Below are positions 17,964 through 27,674 of a stretch of 40,647 bases of DNA, piece by piece. Origin of the DNA: Hyphomicrobiales bacterium (GTDB lineage Bacteria; Pseudomonadota; Alphaproteobacteria; Rhizobiales; Rhizobiaceae). The stretch is from NCBI GenBank assembly GCA_024225445.1, contig JAAEMP010000089.1:1-40647 (forward strand). The letters are read 5' to 3'. The position numbers and the translations under genes are program-made. The notes under the pieces were generated by a model. It made no database searches and was not told the origin of the DNA. It was given only the letters and a program-made list of their open reading frames with translations. Numbering within the stretch: the stretch's first letter is position 1; every line of letters begins with the position of its first letter.

Positions 17964-18692
17964 ATGAAACTTCTTAAAGGACGTGTCATCGCGGTCAGCG
18001 GTGCATCGCGCGGGATAGGATACCATGCCGCATTGGAGATGGCCCGCCAGGGTGCCCAGGTGATAGCTATAGCGCGGACCGTTGGAGGGCTGGAGGAACT
18101 GGATGATAGTGCCGCGGACATGGAAGGCAGTTTCACACTGGTTCCCATGGATATAACCGATTTTGAAGCGATTGATCGTCTGGGCGGGGAGATTGCCCAG
18201 CGCTGGGGGAAACTGGATGGATTCCTTGGCAATGCGGGCATGTTGGGCGGATTGTCTCCCCTTGGACATGTGGAACCAAAAATATTTGATAAAGTGATGG
18301 CAACTAATGTCACTGCAAACTGGCGCTTTATCCGTTCGTTTGATGCATTGTTGAAAGCAGCAGACAATGCGCGGGTTTTATTCATGACTTCCGCAATTAC
18401 ACGTTCGCGTAAGGCATTCTGGGGACCCTATGCCATGTCTAAGGCAGCAGTGGAAAATCTGGCTCTGACCTATGCCGCTGAATGCGTCAATACCAATATC
18501 AAGATCAATCTTTATGATCCGGGACCAGTGCGCACTGCAATGAGAGCGCAAGCCATGCCGGGAGAAGATCCCAACAGTCTGGCCCATCCAAAAGAACTCG
18601 CCGCATCGATTGTCGCTCTTTTGGCTGATGATGTTGATGAGACTGGCATGATTTACGGTTACTCAACGGCAAACTTTTCCACCCCCGAATAA
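17964..18692 (+). CDS. SDR family oxidoreductase
   Basis: This 242-aa short-chain dehydrogenase has the cofactor motif GASRGIG near residue 14, a GNAG variant of the usual NNAG, and the catalytic Ser and Tyr-x-x-x-Lys (TSAITRSR...GPYAMSKAA). The substrate cannot be read from the sequence. It starts 3 bp after purF and is probably cotranscribed with it. The purF-SDR pair is common in Hyphomicrobiales. Confidence 0.9.
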   Translation: MKLLKGRVIAVSGASRGIGYHAALEMARQGAQVIAIARTVGGLEELDDSAADMEGSFTLVPMDITDFEAIDRLGGEIAQRWGKLDGFLGNAGMLGGLSPLGHVEPKIFDKVMATNVTANWRFIRSFDALLKAADNARVLFMTSAITRSRKAFWGPYAMSKAAVENLALTYAAECVNTNIKINLYDPGPVRTAMRAQAMPGEDPNSLAHPKELAASIVALLADDVDETGMIYGYSTANFSTPE

Positions 18693-18821
18693 ATACTAAC
18701 TTCCTTTGATGCCATATTCGAATTCTGCCCACATAAACACCAGCATGCTCTCCCGATTTTTGGTTGCAGAATGAATCAATTGGTCGTTTTGCCTGCTTTC
18801 AAAAAAAAAATTATTATATGC

Positions 18822-18850
18822 TTGAATGATATATAAACCATCATCATATA
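18822..18850 (+). promoter_or_regulatory. Promoter with AT repeats upstream of the padR gene
   Basis: TTGAAT (18822-18827) and CATATA (18845-18850) are 17 bases apart. Near-identical direct repeats TGATATATA (18827-18835) and TCATATATA (18844-18852) lie within the promoter, and TATATG/CATATA (18815-18820, 18845-18850) form an inverted pair. PadR regulators often bind AT-rich repeats in their own promoters, so autoregulation is plausible. Confidence 0.45.
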
Positions 18851-18924
18851 TAGGAAACGAATTTGCAGCTGTTCAACCAGGATAGATGAATTTGACTAAT
18901 TGAAACCCTGCCGAGAAGACGATT

Positions 18925-19470
18925 ATGAATGTTAGAACACTTTGTCTGGCGATTTTGAATATTCAGGACGCCACAGGTTACGAAATCAAAAAACTTTCAA
19001 TAGAAGGTGCTTTCCAGCATTTTGTGGAAGTTAGCTTTGGTTCAATCTATCCAGCGCTTTCCAAGCTGGAACAAGAGGGATTGGTATCATGCCAGGCCGA
19101 AGAACAAGACGGCAAACCTGATCGGAAAATTTACTCCATTACGCCAGAAGGCAAATCGGAATTTGTCAAATTGATTAATGTTCTTCCAAAGGCTGACAAA
19201 TTCAAATCTGAATTTCTGCTGCTTTCTATAAATGCTGATATCGCCAGCCGTTCGTTGCTGGAAGCGGCGATAAATGCCCAATTGTCCCAGCACGAGGGTG
19301 AGATGGAAATGATGATGAATCTGCTTGAAGAATGTGACCAACCAGCGCTTGTCTGGACGGCCAATTACGGCAGAGCGGTTGTTGAGGCGAAAATCAAGTA
19401 TTTGAAGGCCAATAAAGATCAGCTGTTGATACTGGCACATAATACACAAGCTGCCCAGGCAGCGGAATAA
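18925..19470 (+). CDS. PadR family transcriptional regulator
   Basis: The 181-aa protein has the PadR winged helix over the first 85 residues: LAILNIQDATGYEIKK, then SFGSIYPALSKLEQEGLV, then a wing ending KIYSITPEGK. An all-helical dimerisation part (PadR/Vir-type C-terminal domain) follows. PadR proteins usually repress a neighbouring efflux or stress gene until a ligand binds. A membrane-fusion protein starts 21 bp downstream and an RND pump after that, so these are the expected targets. Confidence 0.9.
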   Translation: MNVRTLCLAILNIQDATGYEIKKLSIEGAFQHFVEVSFGSIYPALSKLEQEGLVSCQAEEQDGKPDRKIYSITPEGKSEFVKLINVLPKADKFKSEFLLLSINADIASRSLLEAAINAQLSQHEGEMEMMMNLLEECDQPALVWTANYGRAVVEAKIKYLKANKDQLLILAHNTQAAQAAE

Positions 19471-19491
19471 TAGAAACTGGATTAGAAAATC

Positions 19492-20607
19492 ATGGCCTTC
19501 AAAATCAAGGGCTCACATATTGTCGCGATAGTTATTGCAGCCGGTGTATCGGGGTGGATGTATACCGGCAGCTCAGTTGTCGGGGGGCAACCTCCAAAGG
19601 AAGGCGTAACGCCCATCGTCAAACGCGAAGCGGAGCGTTCATCCAAATTATTCAGGGTCCGCTATGTAAGCATTAATCCTGAACCATGGTTGGATAAACT
19701 GACTGTGCATGGACAGACTAAAGCTTCAGCGGTGGTGTCTGTTCGTGCCCAGGTATCAGGCATTTTGATTAATCGGCTGGTAAATAAAGGAGACCATGTC
19801 TCGAAAAACCAGATCGTATGCAAAATAGATCCAGGCGCCAGAACGGCGCTCCTGGCCAAGTTCCAGGCACGATTGGCGAAAGTTGAAGCAGATCACACGG
19901 CAAATTCTACGCTGGTTGAAAAAGGTATTGTTTCCAAAAACTTACTGAAAACAATGAAGGCGTCACTTGATGCAGCCAAAGCGGAAATCAAAGAGGCGAG
20001 ATTAAAGCTTGAGAGATCGGACATTCGCGCGAACGCTTCGGGCATTGTCCAGGACCCGGTTGCTGAAGTTGGCGACATGTTAAGTATTGGTTCGCCATGT
20101 GTGACTCTGGTTCAATCTGATCCGATCAAATTTACAGGGCAAATTTCCGAACGTGATATTGCCATAGTAAGAGTTGGTGCAAGCGCTTCAATAGAACTAA
20201 TCTCTGGCAAAGTCGTGTCCGGGGTGGTGCGTTATATTTCGCCATCTGCCGACACTAACACCCGAACTTTTCTCACCGAAATCGAAATCCCTAACACCAA
20301 TGGCAGAATTCGAGTCGGAATGACAGCTCGCGCGAAAATCAAATTGCCGACCATCGACGCCTATCGCATCTCTCCATCCTGGATTACGCTTTCCGACGAC
20401 GGTAAGGTTGGTGTGCGAACAATTGATGAAAATTCAATTGTTGATTTTGCTCCTATCAAAATTGTTGATCAAACCAAAAATGCGTTTTGGGTTCAAGGAT
20501 TGCAACCTGGATCGAAGATCATATCCCTTGGACAGGAATATGTCATCGCTGGTGAAAAAGTTGAAGCGGTCGTTGAGACTGTCAACAGTGAAGGTATCAA
20601 GCAATGA
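19492..20607 (+). CDS. RND efflux periplasmic adaptor (membrane fusion protein)
   Basis: The 371-aa HlyD/AcrA-type adaptor has an N-terminal membrane anchor at about 8-28. The lipoyl halves are SVRAQVSGILINRLVNKGDHV and RSDIRANASGIVQDPVAEVGDML, with a coiled-coil hairpin between them (about 115-180). Beta-barrel and membrane-proximal domains follow. It would link the inner-membrane pump to an outer-membrane channel. Its stop overlaps the pump's start by ATGA, showing tight coupling. Confidence 0.93.
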   Translation: MAFKIKGSHIVAIVIAAGVSGWMYTGSSVVGGQPPKEGVTPIVKREAERSSKLFRVRYVSINPEPWLDKLTVHGQTKASAVVSVRAQVSGILINRLVNKGDHVSKNQIVCKIDPGARTALLAKFQARLAKVEADHTANSTLVEKGIVSKNLLKTMKASLDAAKAEIKEARLKLERSDIRANASGIVQDPVAEVGDMLSIGSPCVTLVQSDPIKFTGQISERDIAIVRVGASASIELISGKVVSGVVRYISPSADTNTRTFLTEIEIPNTNGRIRVGMTARAKIKLPTIDAYRISPSWITLSDDGKVGVRTIDENSIVDFAPIKIVDQTKNAFWVQGLQPGSKIISLGQEYVIAGEKVEAVVETVNSEGIKQ

Positions 20608-23600
20608 TCGGAGCCCTTGATACCATATTGCAACGGCCGAAGACCGTGCTGACCCTAATGGTCGTTCTGGTTGTTGCCGGGGTGTTTGCCTATATTGGAG
20701 TACCCAAAGAGGCAAATCCGGATATTGATGTACCGATATATTTTGTCTCGGTATCCCAGCAGGGAATATCACCCAAAGATGCTGAGCGACTTTTGGTACG
20801 CCCGATGGAAACGCGCCTGCAAGGACTGGAGGGATTGAAAGAAATAACCGCCGTTGCTTCACAGAGTCACGCCGGGATAATCCTTGAGTTCAATGTTGGT
20901 ACAGACAAAGATAAAGTACTGGCAGATATTCGCGATAAGGTAGATCAGGCGCAGGCTGAACTCCCCGCTGAGGCAGATGAACCGTCGGTATTCGAGACTA
21001 ATTTTGCCTTGCAACCCACCATCATCGTTACCCTTTCAGGAAAACTTCCGGAACGCACTTTATTTACCCATGCACGCAAACTGAAAGACGAGATTGAGGC
21101 AATCGCTACCGTACGCGAAGCCAACCTTTCGGGAAACCGCAGCGAAATGCTGGAGGTTGAACTCGATCTTTTGAAGATGGAATCCTATGATCTGACGCAA
21201 GTTGAGTTGATTAATGCACTGAATCAAAACAACCAGCTGGTGGCAGCAGGATTTATTGATGACGGTCAGTCACGGTTCAATGTAAAGGTTCCCGGACTGG
21301 TCGAATCCGGTCGGGATGTTTATGATATCCCGATCAAGCAGAGTGGTGATGGTGTAGTCACGCTTGGCGATATTGCCACGATCAAGCGAAACTTCAAGGA
21401 TGCTTCCTCATTTACGCGGGTGAATGGTGAACCGGCAATTTCGATTGAAGTAGTCAAACGAATTGGCACAAATATTATCGAGAATAATGAAGAAGTTCGC
21501 CGCGTAGTTGCCGAATTTACCAAAGACTGGCCCAGCCCGATCAAGATCAATTTCCTGCTCGATCAATCCAGCTTCATATTTGAAGTTTTGGGTTCACTTC
21601 AGTCTTCTATCATGACGGCAATTGCACTGGTGATCATCCTTGTGGTTGGAACGCTGGGAATTCGCTCTGGCATATTGGTTGGCCTGGCAATCCCGGCATC
21701 ATTTATGATCGGTTTCCTTATCCTGTCCGCACTTGGCATGACTGTTAATATGATGGTTATGTTTGGCCTCGTGTTGACGGTCGGCATGCTGGTTGATGGA
21801 GCGATTGTGGTAACAGAATATGCCGATCGCAAGATGGCTGAAGGCATGCCTTCCAGTGAAGCCTATCGCAGAGCGGCAAGGTTGATGTTCTGGCCGGTAA
21901 TTTCATCTACAGCGACAACATTGGCTGCATTCATGCCACTGTTGTTATGGCCAGGTGTTGTAGGCGAATTCATGAGCTATTTGCCAATAATGGTCATCAT
22001 AGTGCTGAGCTCATCATTGCTGACTGCTCTGATTTTTATTCCCGCTACCGGAGCTATGATAGGAGCGATAGCTGAACCAGTTGGCCAATATTTCAACCGG
22101 AATAAAAAGGACCAAAATGACGATCAGGACAGCATCGCCAGCTTGTTGTCGTCGCGAAACAAATTGAACCTGAAAAGCATTACCGGTGGAACCGGTGTGT
22201 ATCTCAGGTTCCTCAATGCCCTCACCTCCAACTTGTTTCGAAATCTTATTGTGATAGCGGCGGCTGTCGGGATTGTATTCTGGGCATTCACAGCATTTAT
22301 CTCAAACAGCAAAGGGGTGGAGTTTTTTGTCGAAGAAGAACCGGAGGTTGCGATCATTTTCGTTTCCGCTCGAGGCAATCTTGCAGCGGAAAAAATCCGC
22401 AATATCGCTATAGTGGTGGAAAAACAGATATTGCAGGTTCCCGGTATTGACAACATTGTTATGACGGCCAGGGCATCCGGTGGCGGCAGTGATGGTGGGG
22501 GAATAGATACTACTGCGCCCCAGGATATACCCCCAGATGTTGTTGCCACAATACAAGTAGAATTGGTTGACTATTCAAAGCGCCGAAAAGCAGAAGAAAT
22601 ATTCACGGAAATTCGAAAGCGTACGGCAAATATTGCCGGGATAAGAATTGAAATCCGGAAAATAGATGGCGGTCCGCCTACCGGCAAAGATGTCAGACTT
22701 CAAGTCAGATCGACTGACTACGATCAAATGGTTTCAAGTGTTGGAAAAATTCGACAATTTTTCGACACTCTTGAGGATATCAAGGATTTGGAAGACACGC
22801 GCCCGTTGCCAGGTATTGAATGGGAGTTGAAAGTCGACCGTGAAGAGGCAGGCCGGTACAATGCGGGTATCACTTCGGTTGGCGCAATGATCCAGCTTGT
22901 CACCAATGGGGTCTTGCTGGGCAAATACAGGCCCGATGATTCTGAAGATGAACTGGATATCAGAATCCGCTTACCCAAGGAACAGCGATCGCTGGACCAA
23001 CTGAAACAGCTGCGATTGCGTACGCAGAATGGCCAGGTTCCAATCTCCAATTTTGTGAAGATGAAACCGGTTCAAAAAGTATCATCGATCACCCGCAAAG
23101 ACGGTCAGTACTCAATGAGTGTGAAGGCCAATATCGTCAAGGGTGTCAAATTTGGTGATCGTGAACTGACTCCGGATGACAAGGTAAAGGAAGTACAATC
23201 CTGGTTAGATAGTCAGGATTGGCCGGAAAGTATTACGCTGAAATTTCGCGGTGCAGATGAAGATCAGAAAAAATCTGAGGAGTTTTTGGAGAAAGCCGCC
23301 ATAGGCGCATTGTTCATGATGTTTATCATTCTGCTAACGCAATTTAATTCTTTTTACCAGACATTCCTTACGCTGATGACGGTAATTCTGGCAGTGGTCG
23401 GCGTATTGATCGGCATGATGATCACCGGCCAGAAATTTTCCATTATTATGTCAGGAACCGGAGTTGTTGCCCTGGCAGGGATCGTGGTAAATAACGCCAT
23501 TGTTCTGATTGATACCTATAATCGACTGCGCGCTGAAGGGGCAGATGTGCATGATGCAATACTAAAAACATCAGCCCAGCGCATGCGTCCCATAATGCTG

Positions 23601-24065
23601 ACAACAGTCACCACCATTCTTGGATTGGTACCGATGGCACTGGCAATCAATGTTGATTTCTTTCAGCGGGTGGTATCTTACGGGTCGATTACATCAATCT
23701 GGTGGATACAATTATCTACAGCAGTGATTTCCGGTCTGGCTTTTTCAACATTGCTGACACTAATACTTATACCGGTATTACTGAGTATGCCGGCAAATAT
23801 TGCTTCCTTTTATAATCTTTACCTCCGCCGCTCCAGTGACAATCTTGTAGCTGCAAGTGCAACGCCGTCAGGCTCTGTCAAAGTCGAACCAGATACTTTG
23901 GGCGACATGGCAATTGCCAATCAGGCAATAGTCCCACCAAGGGCAGCGAACAGGTCCAGGGTTAAAAATGCAAAGTCAGCAGGTAAACGCAAGACTGCGG
24001 CAAAAGCCAAGAAAAGAACACGGCTGCAAAAATCTAAAAAGAATCTTCGTGAAGCGGCAGAATAG
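20604..24065 (+). CDS. RND family efflux pump, inner-membrane subunit
   Basis: This 1153-aa permease has the duplicated RND architecture: one N-terminal helix, a large periplasmic domain, a six-helix block (about 335-490), a second periplasmic domain, and a second helix block (about 890-1040). The helix-4 motif is MLVDGAIVVTEYADR, with one Asp where AcrB has two. The helix-10 segment GIVVNNAIVLIDTYNR lacks the AcrB lysine, as in many RND families. About 80-100 residues beyond the last helix end in a tail very rich in Lys/Arg/Ala. The substrate is unknown, and no outer-membrane factor is encoded nearby. Confidence 0.94.
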   Translation: MIGALDTILQRPKTVLTLMVVLVVAGVFAYIGVPKEANPDIDVPIYFVSVSQQGISPKDAERLLVRPMETRLQGLEGLKEITAVASQSHAGIILEFNVGTDKDKVLADIRDKVDQAQAELPAEADEPSVFETNFALQPTIIVTLSGKLPERTLFTHARKLKDEIEAIATVREANLSGNRSEMLEVELDLLKMESYDLTQVELINALNQNNQLVAAGFIDDGQSRFNVKVPGLVESGRDVYDIPIKQSGDGVVTLGDIATIKRNFKDASSFTRVNGEPAISIEVVKRIGTNIIENNEEVRRVVAEFTKDWPSPIKINFLLDQSSFIFEVLGSLQSSIMTAIALVIILVVGTLGIRSGILVGLAIPASFMIGFLILSALGMTVNMMVMFGLVLTVGMLVDGAIVVTEYADRKMAEGMPSSEAYRRAARLMFWPVISSTATTLAAFMPLLLWPGVVGEFMSYLPIMVIIVLSSSLLTALIFIPATGAMIGAIAEPVGQYFNRNKKDQNDDQDSIASLLSSRNKLNLKSITGGTGVYLRFLNALTSNLFRNLIVIAAAVGIVFWAFTAFISNSKGVEFFVEEEPEVAIIFVSARGNLAAEKIRNIAIVVEKQILQVPGIDNIVMTARASGGGSDGGGIDTTAPQDIPPDVVATIQVELVDYSKRRKAEEIFTEIRKRTANIAGIRIEIRKIDGGPPTGKDVRLQVRSTDYDQMVSSVGKIRQFFDTLEDIKDLEDTRPLPGIEWELKVDREEAGRYNAGITSVGAMIQLVTNGVLLGKYRPDDSEDELDIRIRLPKEQRSLDQLKQLRLRTQNGQVPISNFVKMKPVQKVSSITRKDGQYSMSVKANIVKGVKFGDRELTPDDKVKEVQSWLDSQDWPESITLKFRGADEDQKKSEEFLEKAAIGALFMMFIILLTQFNSFYQTFLTLMTVILAVVGVLIGMMITGQKFSIIMSGTGVVALAGIVVNNAIVLIDTYNRLRAEGADVHDAILKTSAQRMRPIMLTTVTTILGLVPMALAINVDFFQRVVSYGSITSIWWIQLSTAVISGLAFSTLLTLILIPVLLSMPANIASFYNLYLRRSSDNLVAASATPSGSVKVEPDTLGDMAIANQAIVPPRAANRSRVKNAKSAGKRKTAAKAKKRTRLQKSKKNLREAAE

Positions 24066-24070
24066 AGAAT

Positions 24071-24946
24071 TTATTGCTGATCACTACTTTTGTTTTCCAG
24101 CACGAGTTTGGTTTGCCAGGCCTTGTTCAACTTGCGCCACGACATCACACCAATAGGCAGGCCCAGCAAATAGGAAACGGAGATGAGAGTAAGTGATTCC
24201 CATGGATTGCTAAGTAAAAATGCAACTGCCAGCACTCCGGCAATCATCAGCGGAAAAACCAGATCCCGGCGAACACGCTGACCCATATTCTTGCCCGACC
24301 AGGTCGGAATATTTGACACCATCAGCAAGCCAATGGCTAACGCATATAGAGCAGAAATATGTGGTAACTGGCGCAAGCTCTCCAATCCCAGTTGCCCAAG
24401 ATAAACCGGGAGTAAAACCAGCAGGGCTGCAGCAGGTGCCGGCACACCGAGGAAAAAGTTTTTTTGCCATTCGGGCTGGGCAGGATTTTCCAGCATTACA
24501 TTAAAACGCGCAAGGCGAAGCCCTGCCCCTATCACATAGATCAGGGCACAGATCCAGCCAAAATTTCCAGCCTGGGAAAGGGTCCAGAAATATAAAAGCA
24601 TGGCTGGAGCAACGCCGAAATTAACAAAATCAGCCAGACTGTCCATCTGGGCACCAAAACGGGTTACCGATTTCAAAAACCGGGCGACACGCCCATCCAG
24701 ACCATCCAGTATCGCCGCCAGTACAATTGCACCGATAGCCAGTTCAAAACGACCTTCGACAGAAAATCGGATAGCGGTCAGGCCTGAACAAATTGCCAAC
24801 AGGGTCAGCAGATTTGGAAATACCACCTTGATAGGGATATCGCGAATGCGGGTTGGGCCCACCGGTTTATTAACCGGATTTTCACCGTTTTTGTCTTCGT
24901 CCTGCTCATTTTCAGGCTCGAAGGGTTGAAATGGCACTTCAATCAT
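24071..24946 (-). CDS. pssA: CDP-diacylglycerol--serine O-phosphatidyltransferase
   Basis: PssA makes phosphatidylserine from CDP-diacylglycerol and serine in the inner membrane. The 291-aa protein carries the full CDP-alcohol phosphotransferase motif: D81, D84-G85, A88-R89, G98, D102 and D106, followed by about seven more hydrophobic segments. The first 40 residues are a polar, acidic cytoplasmic extension. It follows psd by 10 bp and its product is the substrate of Psd. Its 3' end is only 5 bp from that of the convergent RND gene. Confidence 0.95.
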   Translation of the reverse strand: MIEVPFQPFEPENEQDEDKNGENPVNKPVGPTRIRDIPIKVVFPNLLTLLAICSGLTAIRFSVEGRFELAIGAIVLAAILDGLDGRVARFLKSVTRFGAQMDSLADFVNFGVAPAMLLYFWTLSQAGNFGWICALIYVIGAGLRLARFNVMLENPAQPEWQKNFFLGVPAPAAALLVLLPVYLGQLGLESLRQLPHISALYALAIGLLMVSNIPTWSGKNMGQRVRRDLVFPLMIAGVLAVAFLLSNPWESLTLISVSYLLGLPIGVMSWRKLNKAWQTKLVLENKSSDQQ

Positions 24947-24956
24947 ATTGTCTCTA

Positions 24957-25655
24957 TCAATTGACTCGGGTTACCGGAACAATTCCATCAACATCAAACG
25001 CAGCAAGAATAGTCTCTCCTGCTATCATTGTCTGACCAATAGCAACTCTGGGCACAGCACCATCAGGCAAATAAACATCAAGACGCGATCCAAACCTGAT
25101 CAAGCCGAACCGCTCCCCAGCTCCCACTTCCTCACCAGTTTCAGCCCAGCATATTATTCGCCTGGCAACCAGTCCGGCAATTTGTACGACAGCTATTTCG
25201 CCATGCGGGCTATCCAGTACCAGAGAACTTCTCTCATTCTCCAGAGAGGCTTTGTCGAGTTCTGCAGACAGGAATGAACCGGCTCGGTAGACTTTGCGTA
25301 AAATCTTCCCGCGTGAAGGAGCCCGGTTCACATGACAGCTAAATACATTCATAAACACCGATATACGCAACATCTGTTTGTCGCCCATATCAATTTCCGG
25401 TGGCGGTGCCAGGTTTGTTATATGAGAGACAACACCATCGGCGGGTGATATTACCAAATCATCATTTATCGGTGTGACGCGTTCAGGATCCCTGAAAAAA
25501 TATGCGCACCAAAGCGTTAAAGCCAACCCGAGATAAAACAAAGGATCCCAAATCCAGCCAATAATAAATGAAATCACCAAAAAGGCCGCTATGAATGGAT
25601 ATCCCGCCCGGTGAATCGGAACCATGGAATCCCGGATTGAATTTACTACACTCAT
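24957..25655 (-). CDS. psd: Phosphatidylserine decarboxylase proenzyme
   Basis: Psd decarboxylates phosphatidylserine to phosphatidylethanolamine. The 232-aa form is the short archaeal/alphaproteobacterial-type enzyme. Two hydrophobic segments (about 18-52) anchor it. The self-cleavage site is G189-S190 in IRFGSRLD, so S190 becomes the pyruvoyl group. PADGVV and the [13 protein letters not shown] block are conserved. It is directly upstream of pssA in one operon. Confidence 0.95.
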   Translation of the reverse strand: MSVVNSIRDSMVPIHRAGYPFIAAFLVISFIIGWIWDPLFYLGLALTLWCAYFFRDPERVTPINDDLVISPADGVVSHITNLAPPPEIDMGDKQMLRISVFMNVFSCHVNRAPSRGKILRKVYRAGSFLSAELDKASLENERSSLVLDSPHGEIAVVQIAGLVARRIICWAETGEEVGAGERFGLIRFGSRLDVYLPDGAVPRVAIGQTMIAGETILAAFDVDGIVPVTRVN

Positions 25656-25680
25656 GCAATTGCCTACCCAGTTAATATCC

Positions 25681-25700
25681 GTATGATATGTATACCATAC
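25681..25700. promoter_or_regulatory. Near-palindrome upstream of psd
   Basis: The 20-bp segment matches its own reverse complement at 16 positions, with outer arms GTATG and CATAC. It lies in the 72-bp gap between the ABC transporter and psd and could be a regulator site for psd-pssA. No clear promoter boxes were identified. Confidence 0.25.
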
Positions 25701-25727
25701 ACCACCGTTGAAACACTAATTATTGAA

Positions 25728-27671
25728 TTAGATCAAGAAGCCCTGTTCATCATTTTCCCGAGCTGCACGAAGGCGTTCTTCAGCTTCAGTTGCCTCCAAT
25801 TGACGATTCCACATTTGTGCATACAGACCATCCAGTTTCAACAACCTGGAATGGGTTCCGCGTTCGCAAATCTCACCGTCTTTTAGCACAATTATTTCAT
25901 CAGCATTTACCACAGTCGACAATCTATGGGCAATAACCAATGTCGTTCGGTCCCTGGATACCATGTCGAGAGAGTATTGAATTTCCCGTTCAGTTTGGGT
26001 GTCCAATGCTGATGTCGCTTCATCAAGAATCATTATTGGAGGTGCCTTCAACAGGGTTCTGGCAATCGCAACGCGTTGTTTTTCTCCACCGGACAGTTTC
26101 AATCCGCGTTCTCCCACCTCAGAATTGAAACCATCAGGCAACGATTTGATGAAATCGCCGATTTGTGCGAGATTTGCTGCTTCGACAACTTCATCATCGC
26201 TGGCTTCACTGCGTCCATAGCGAATATTATAGAGAATTGTGTCATTAAACAGAACTGTATCCTGGGGCACCATTCCTATGGCCCCGCGCAGAGATTTTTG
26301 TTGCACTTGGCGAATGTCCTGACCATCAATTTCGATGGATCCGCTGGTTACGTCATAAAACCTGAACAGCAGTCGGGATATGGTGGATTTACCCGCACCC
26401 GATGGCCCGACAATAGCAACAGTCTTACCCGGCGGCACATGAAAAGAAACATTTTTAAGTATATTGCGATCTGATTCATAGTGAAAATCAACGTTGGAAA
26501 AACGGATTGAACCTGCTTCCACTTTCAGAGGCAGGGAACCTGGACTATCCTGAATTTCCTGTTCAACATCCAACAGTAAAAACATTTCCTCCAGATCAGT
26601 CAGTCCCTGGCGAATTTCACGATAGATAAAGCCAATAAAGTTGAGCGGGATAGAAAGTTGCATCAATAATGCGTTGATCATAACAAAATCACCCAGCGTC
26701 TGAGTGCCATTGGTGACTGCCACAGCTGACATCGCCATACAAGCAGCCATGCCCAGACCTATGAAGATCGCCTGCCCAAAATTTAGCCATGCAAGCGAAG
26801 TCCAGACCCGAACAGCTGCCCGCTCATATCGCGACATCGACTGATCATATCGGGCGGTTTCAAGTTCCTCATTACCAAAATATTTCACAGTCTCAAAATT
26901 CAGAAATGAATCAATCGCCTTGGAATTTGCGTCTGTGTCGTTTTCATTCATGTCCCGGCGAATATCAATTCGCCAATTGCTGGCGCGAATTGTGAACCAG
27001 ACATACAGCCAGATCATAGTGGCAATGACAAGAACATACCAAAAATTGAATTGGTACCAAATCACAATTGCCATAAAGAAAAATTCAAGGATGGTTGGGC
27101 CACCGTTCAAAATTGTAAAACGGACTATCGATTCAATGCCCTTTGTGCCACGCTCGATAATGCGTGACAGGCCACCAGTACGTCGTTGCAGATGATATCG
27201 GAGGGAAAGAGAGTGTATGTGACGAAATACGATATTGGATAACCGACGCACAGCATGTTGTCCAACACTGGAAAACAGGGCATCCCTGAGCTGGGTAAAT
27301 CCTACTATTGCCACACGCCCAACACCATATGCTATCACCAACATTACCGGCGTAACCAGCCAGGCCGGCCAGGGAGCATAATTTCCTCCCTCACCTGTTA
27401 GCGCATCGGTTGCCCATTTATATAAAAATGGTACTAAAACAGTAATAACTTTGGCCACGACAAGCAGAGCGAAGGCAAAAACTATCCGCAGCTTCAGATC
27501 CGGGCGATCTGATGGCCACATGAACGGCCACAAGTTACGTATCGTTGAAAATGTCTTATCACTTTCCGCGCTGACTGTAGGCACCAGTTCCGGCGAGTCT
27601 GGGATGCCATTTGCAGTTTTTTGTCGTTTTGAAGAAATTGAGTCACCGATGTTTTGCACAGGATCTGCCAT
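25728..27671 (-). CDS. Atm1-type ABC exporter (permease-ATPase)
   Basis: The 647-aa half transporter has an N-terminal six-helix exporter domain (about 60-350) and a C-terminal ATPase: Walker A GPSGAGKST at 422-430, signature LSGGEKQRVA, Walker B with MILDEATSALD, and H-loop AHRLSTV. Segments RRTGGLSRIIERGTKGI (about 163-179) and DSFLNFETVKYFGNEE (254-269) are hallmarks of the Atm1/ABCB7 family. Members export glutathione persulfides or glutathione-metal adducts and support iron-sulfur or heavy-metal homeostasis. It starts 3 bp after an arsR-type gene, supporting a metal-stress role here. Confidence 0.92.
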   Translation of the reverse strand: MADPVQNIGDSISSKRQKTANGIPDSPELVPTVSAESDKTFSTIRNLWPFMWPSDRPDLKLRIVFAFALLVVAKVITVLVPFLYKWATDALTGEGGNYAPWPAWLVTPVMLVIAYGVGRVAIVGFTQLRDALFSSVGQHAVRRLSNIVFRHIHSLSLRYHLQRRTGGLSRIIERGTKGIESIVRFTILNGGPTILEFFFMAIVIWYQFNFWYVLVIATMIWLYVWFTIRASNWRIDIRRDMNENDTDANSKAIDSFLNFETVKYFGNEELETARYDQSMSRYERAAVRVWTSLAWLNFGQAIFIGLGMAACMAMSAVAVTNGTQTLGDFVMINALLMQLSIPLNFIGFIYREIRQGLTDLEEMFLLLDVEQEIQDSPGSLPLKVEAGSIRFSNVDFHYESDRNILKNVSFHVPPGKTVAIVGPSGAGKSTISRLLFRFYDVTSGSIEIDGQDIRQVQQKSLRGAIGMVPQDTVLFNDTILYNIRYGRSEASDDEVVEAANLAQIGDFIKSLPDGFNSEVGERGLKLSGGEKQRVAIARTLLKAPPIMILDEATSALDTQTEREIQYSLDMVSRDRTTLVIAHRLSTVVNADEIIVLKDGEICERGTHSRLLKLDGLYAQMWNRQLEATEAEERLRAARENDEQGFLI

Positions 27672-27674
27672 TTA

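Noticed and set aside
20604-24065. Loss of the proton-relay lysine and one Asp in the RND pump as a sign of inactivity.
   Set aside because: Many working RND families have VDG or VDN and NN at these places, so the difference from AcrB does not show a defect.
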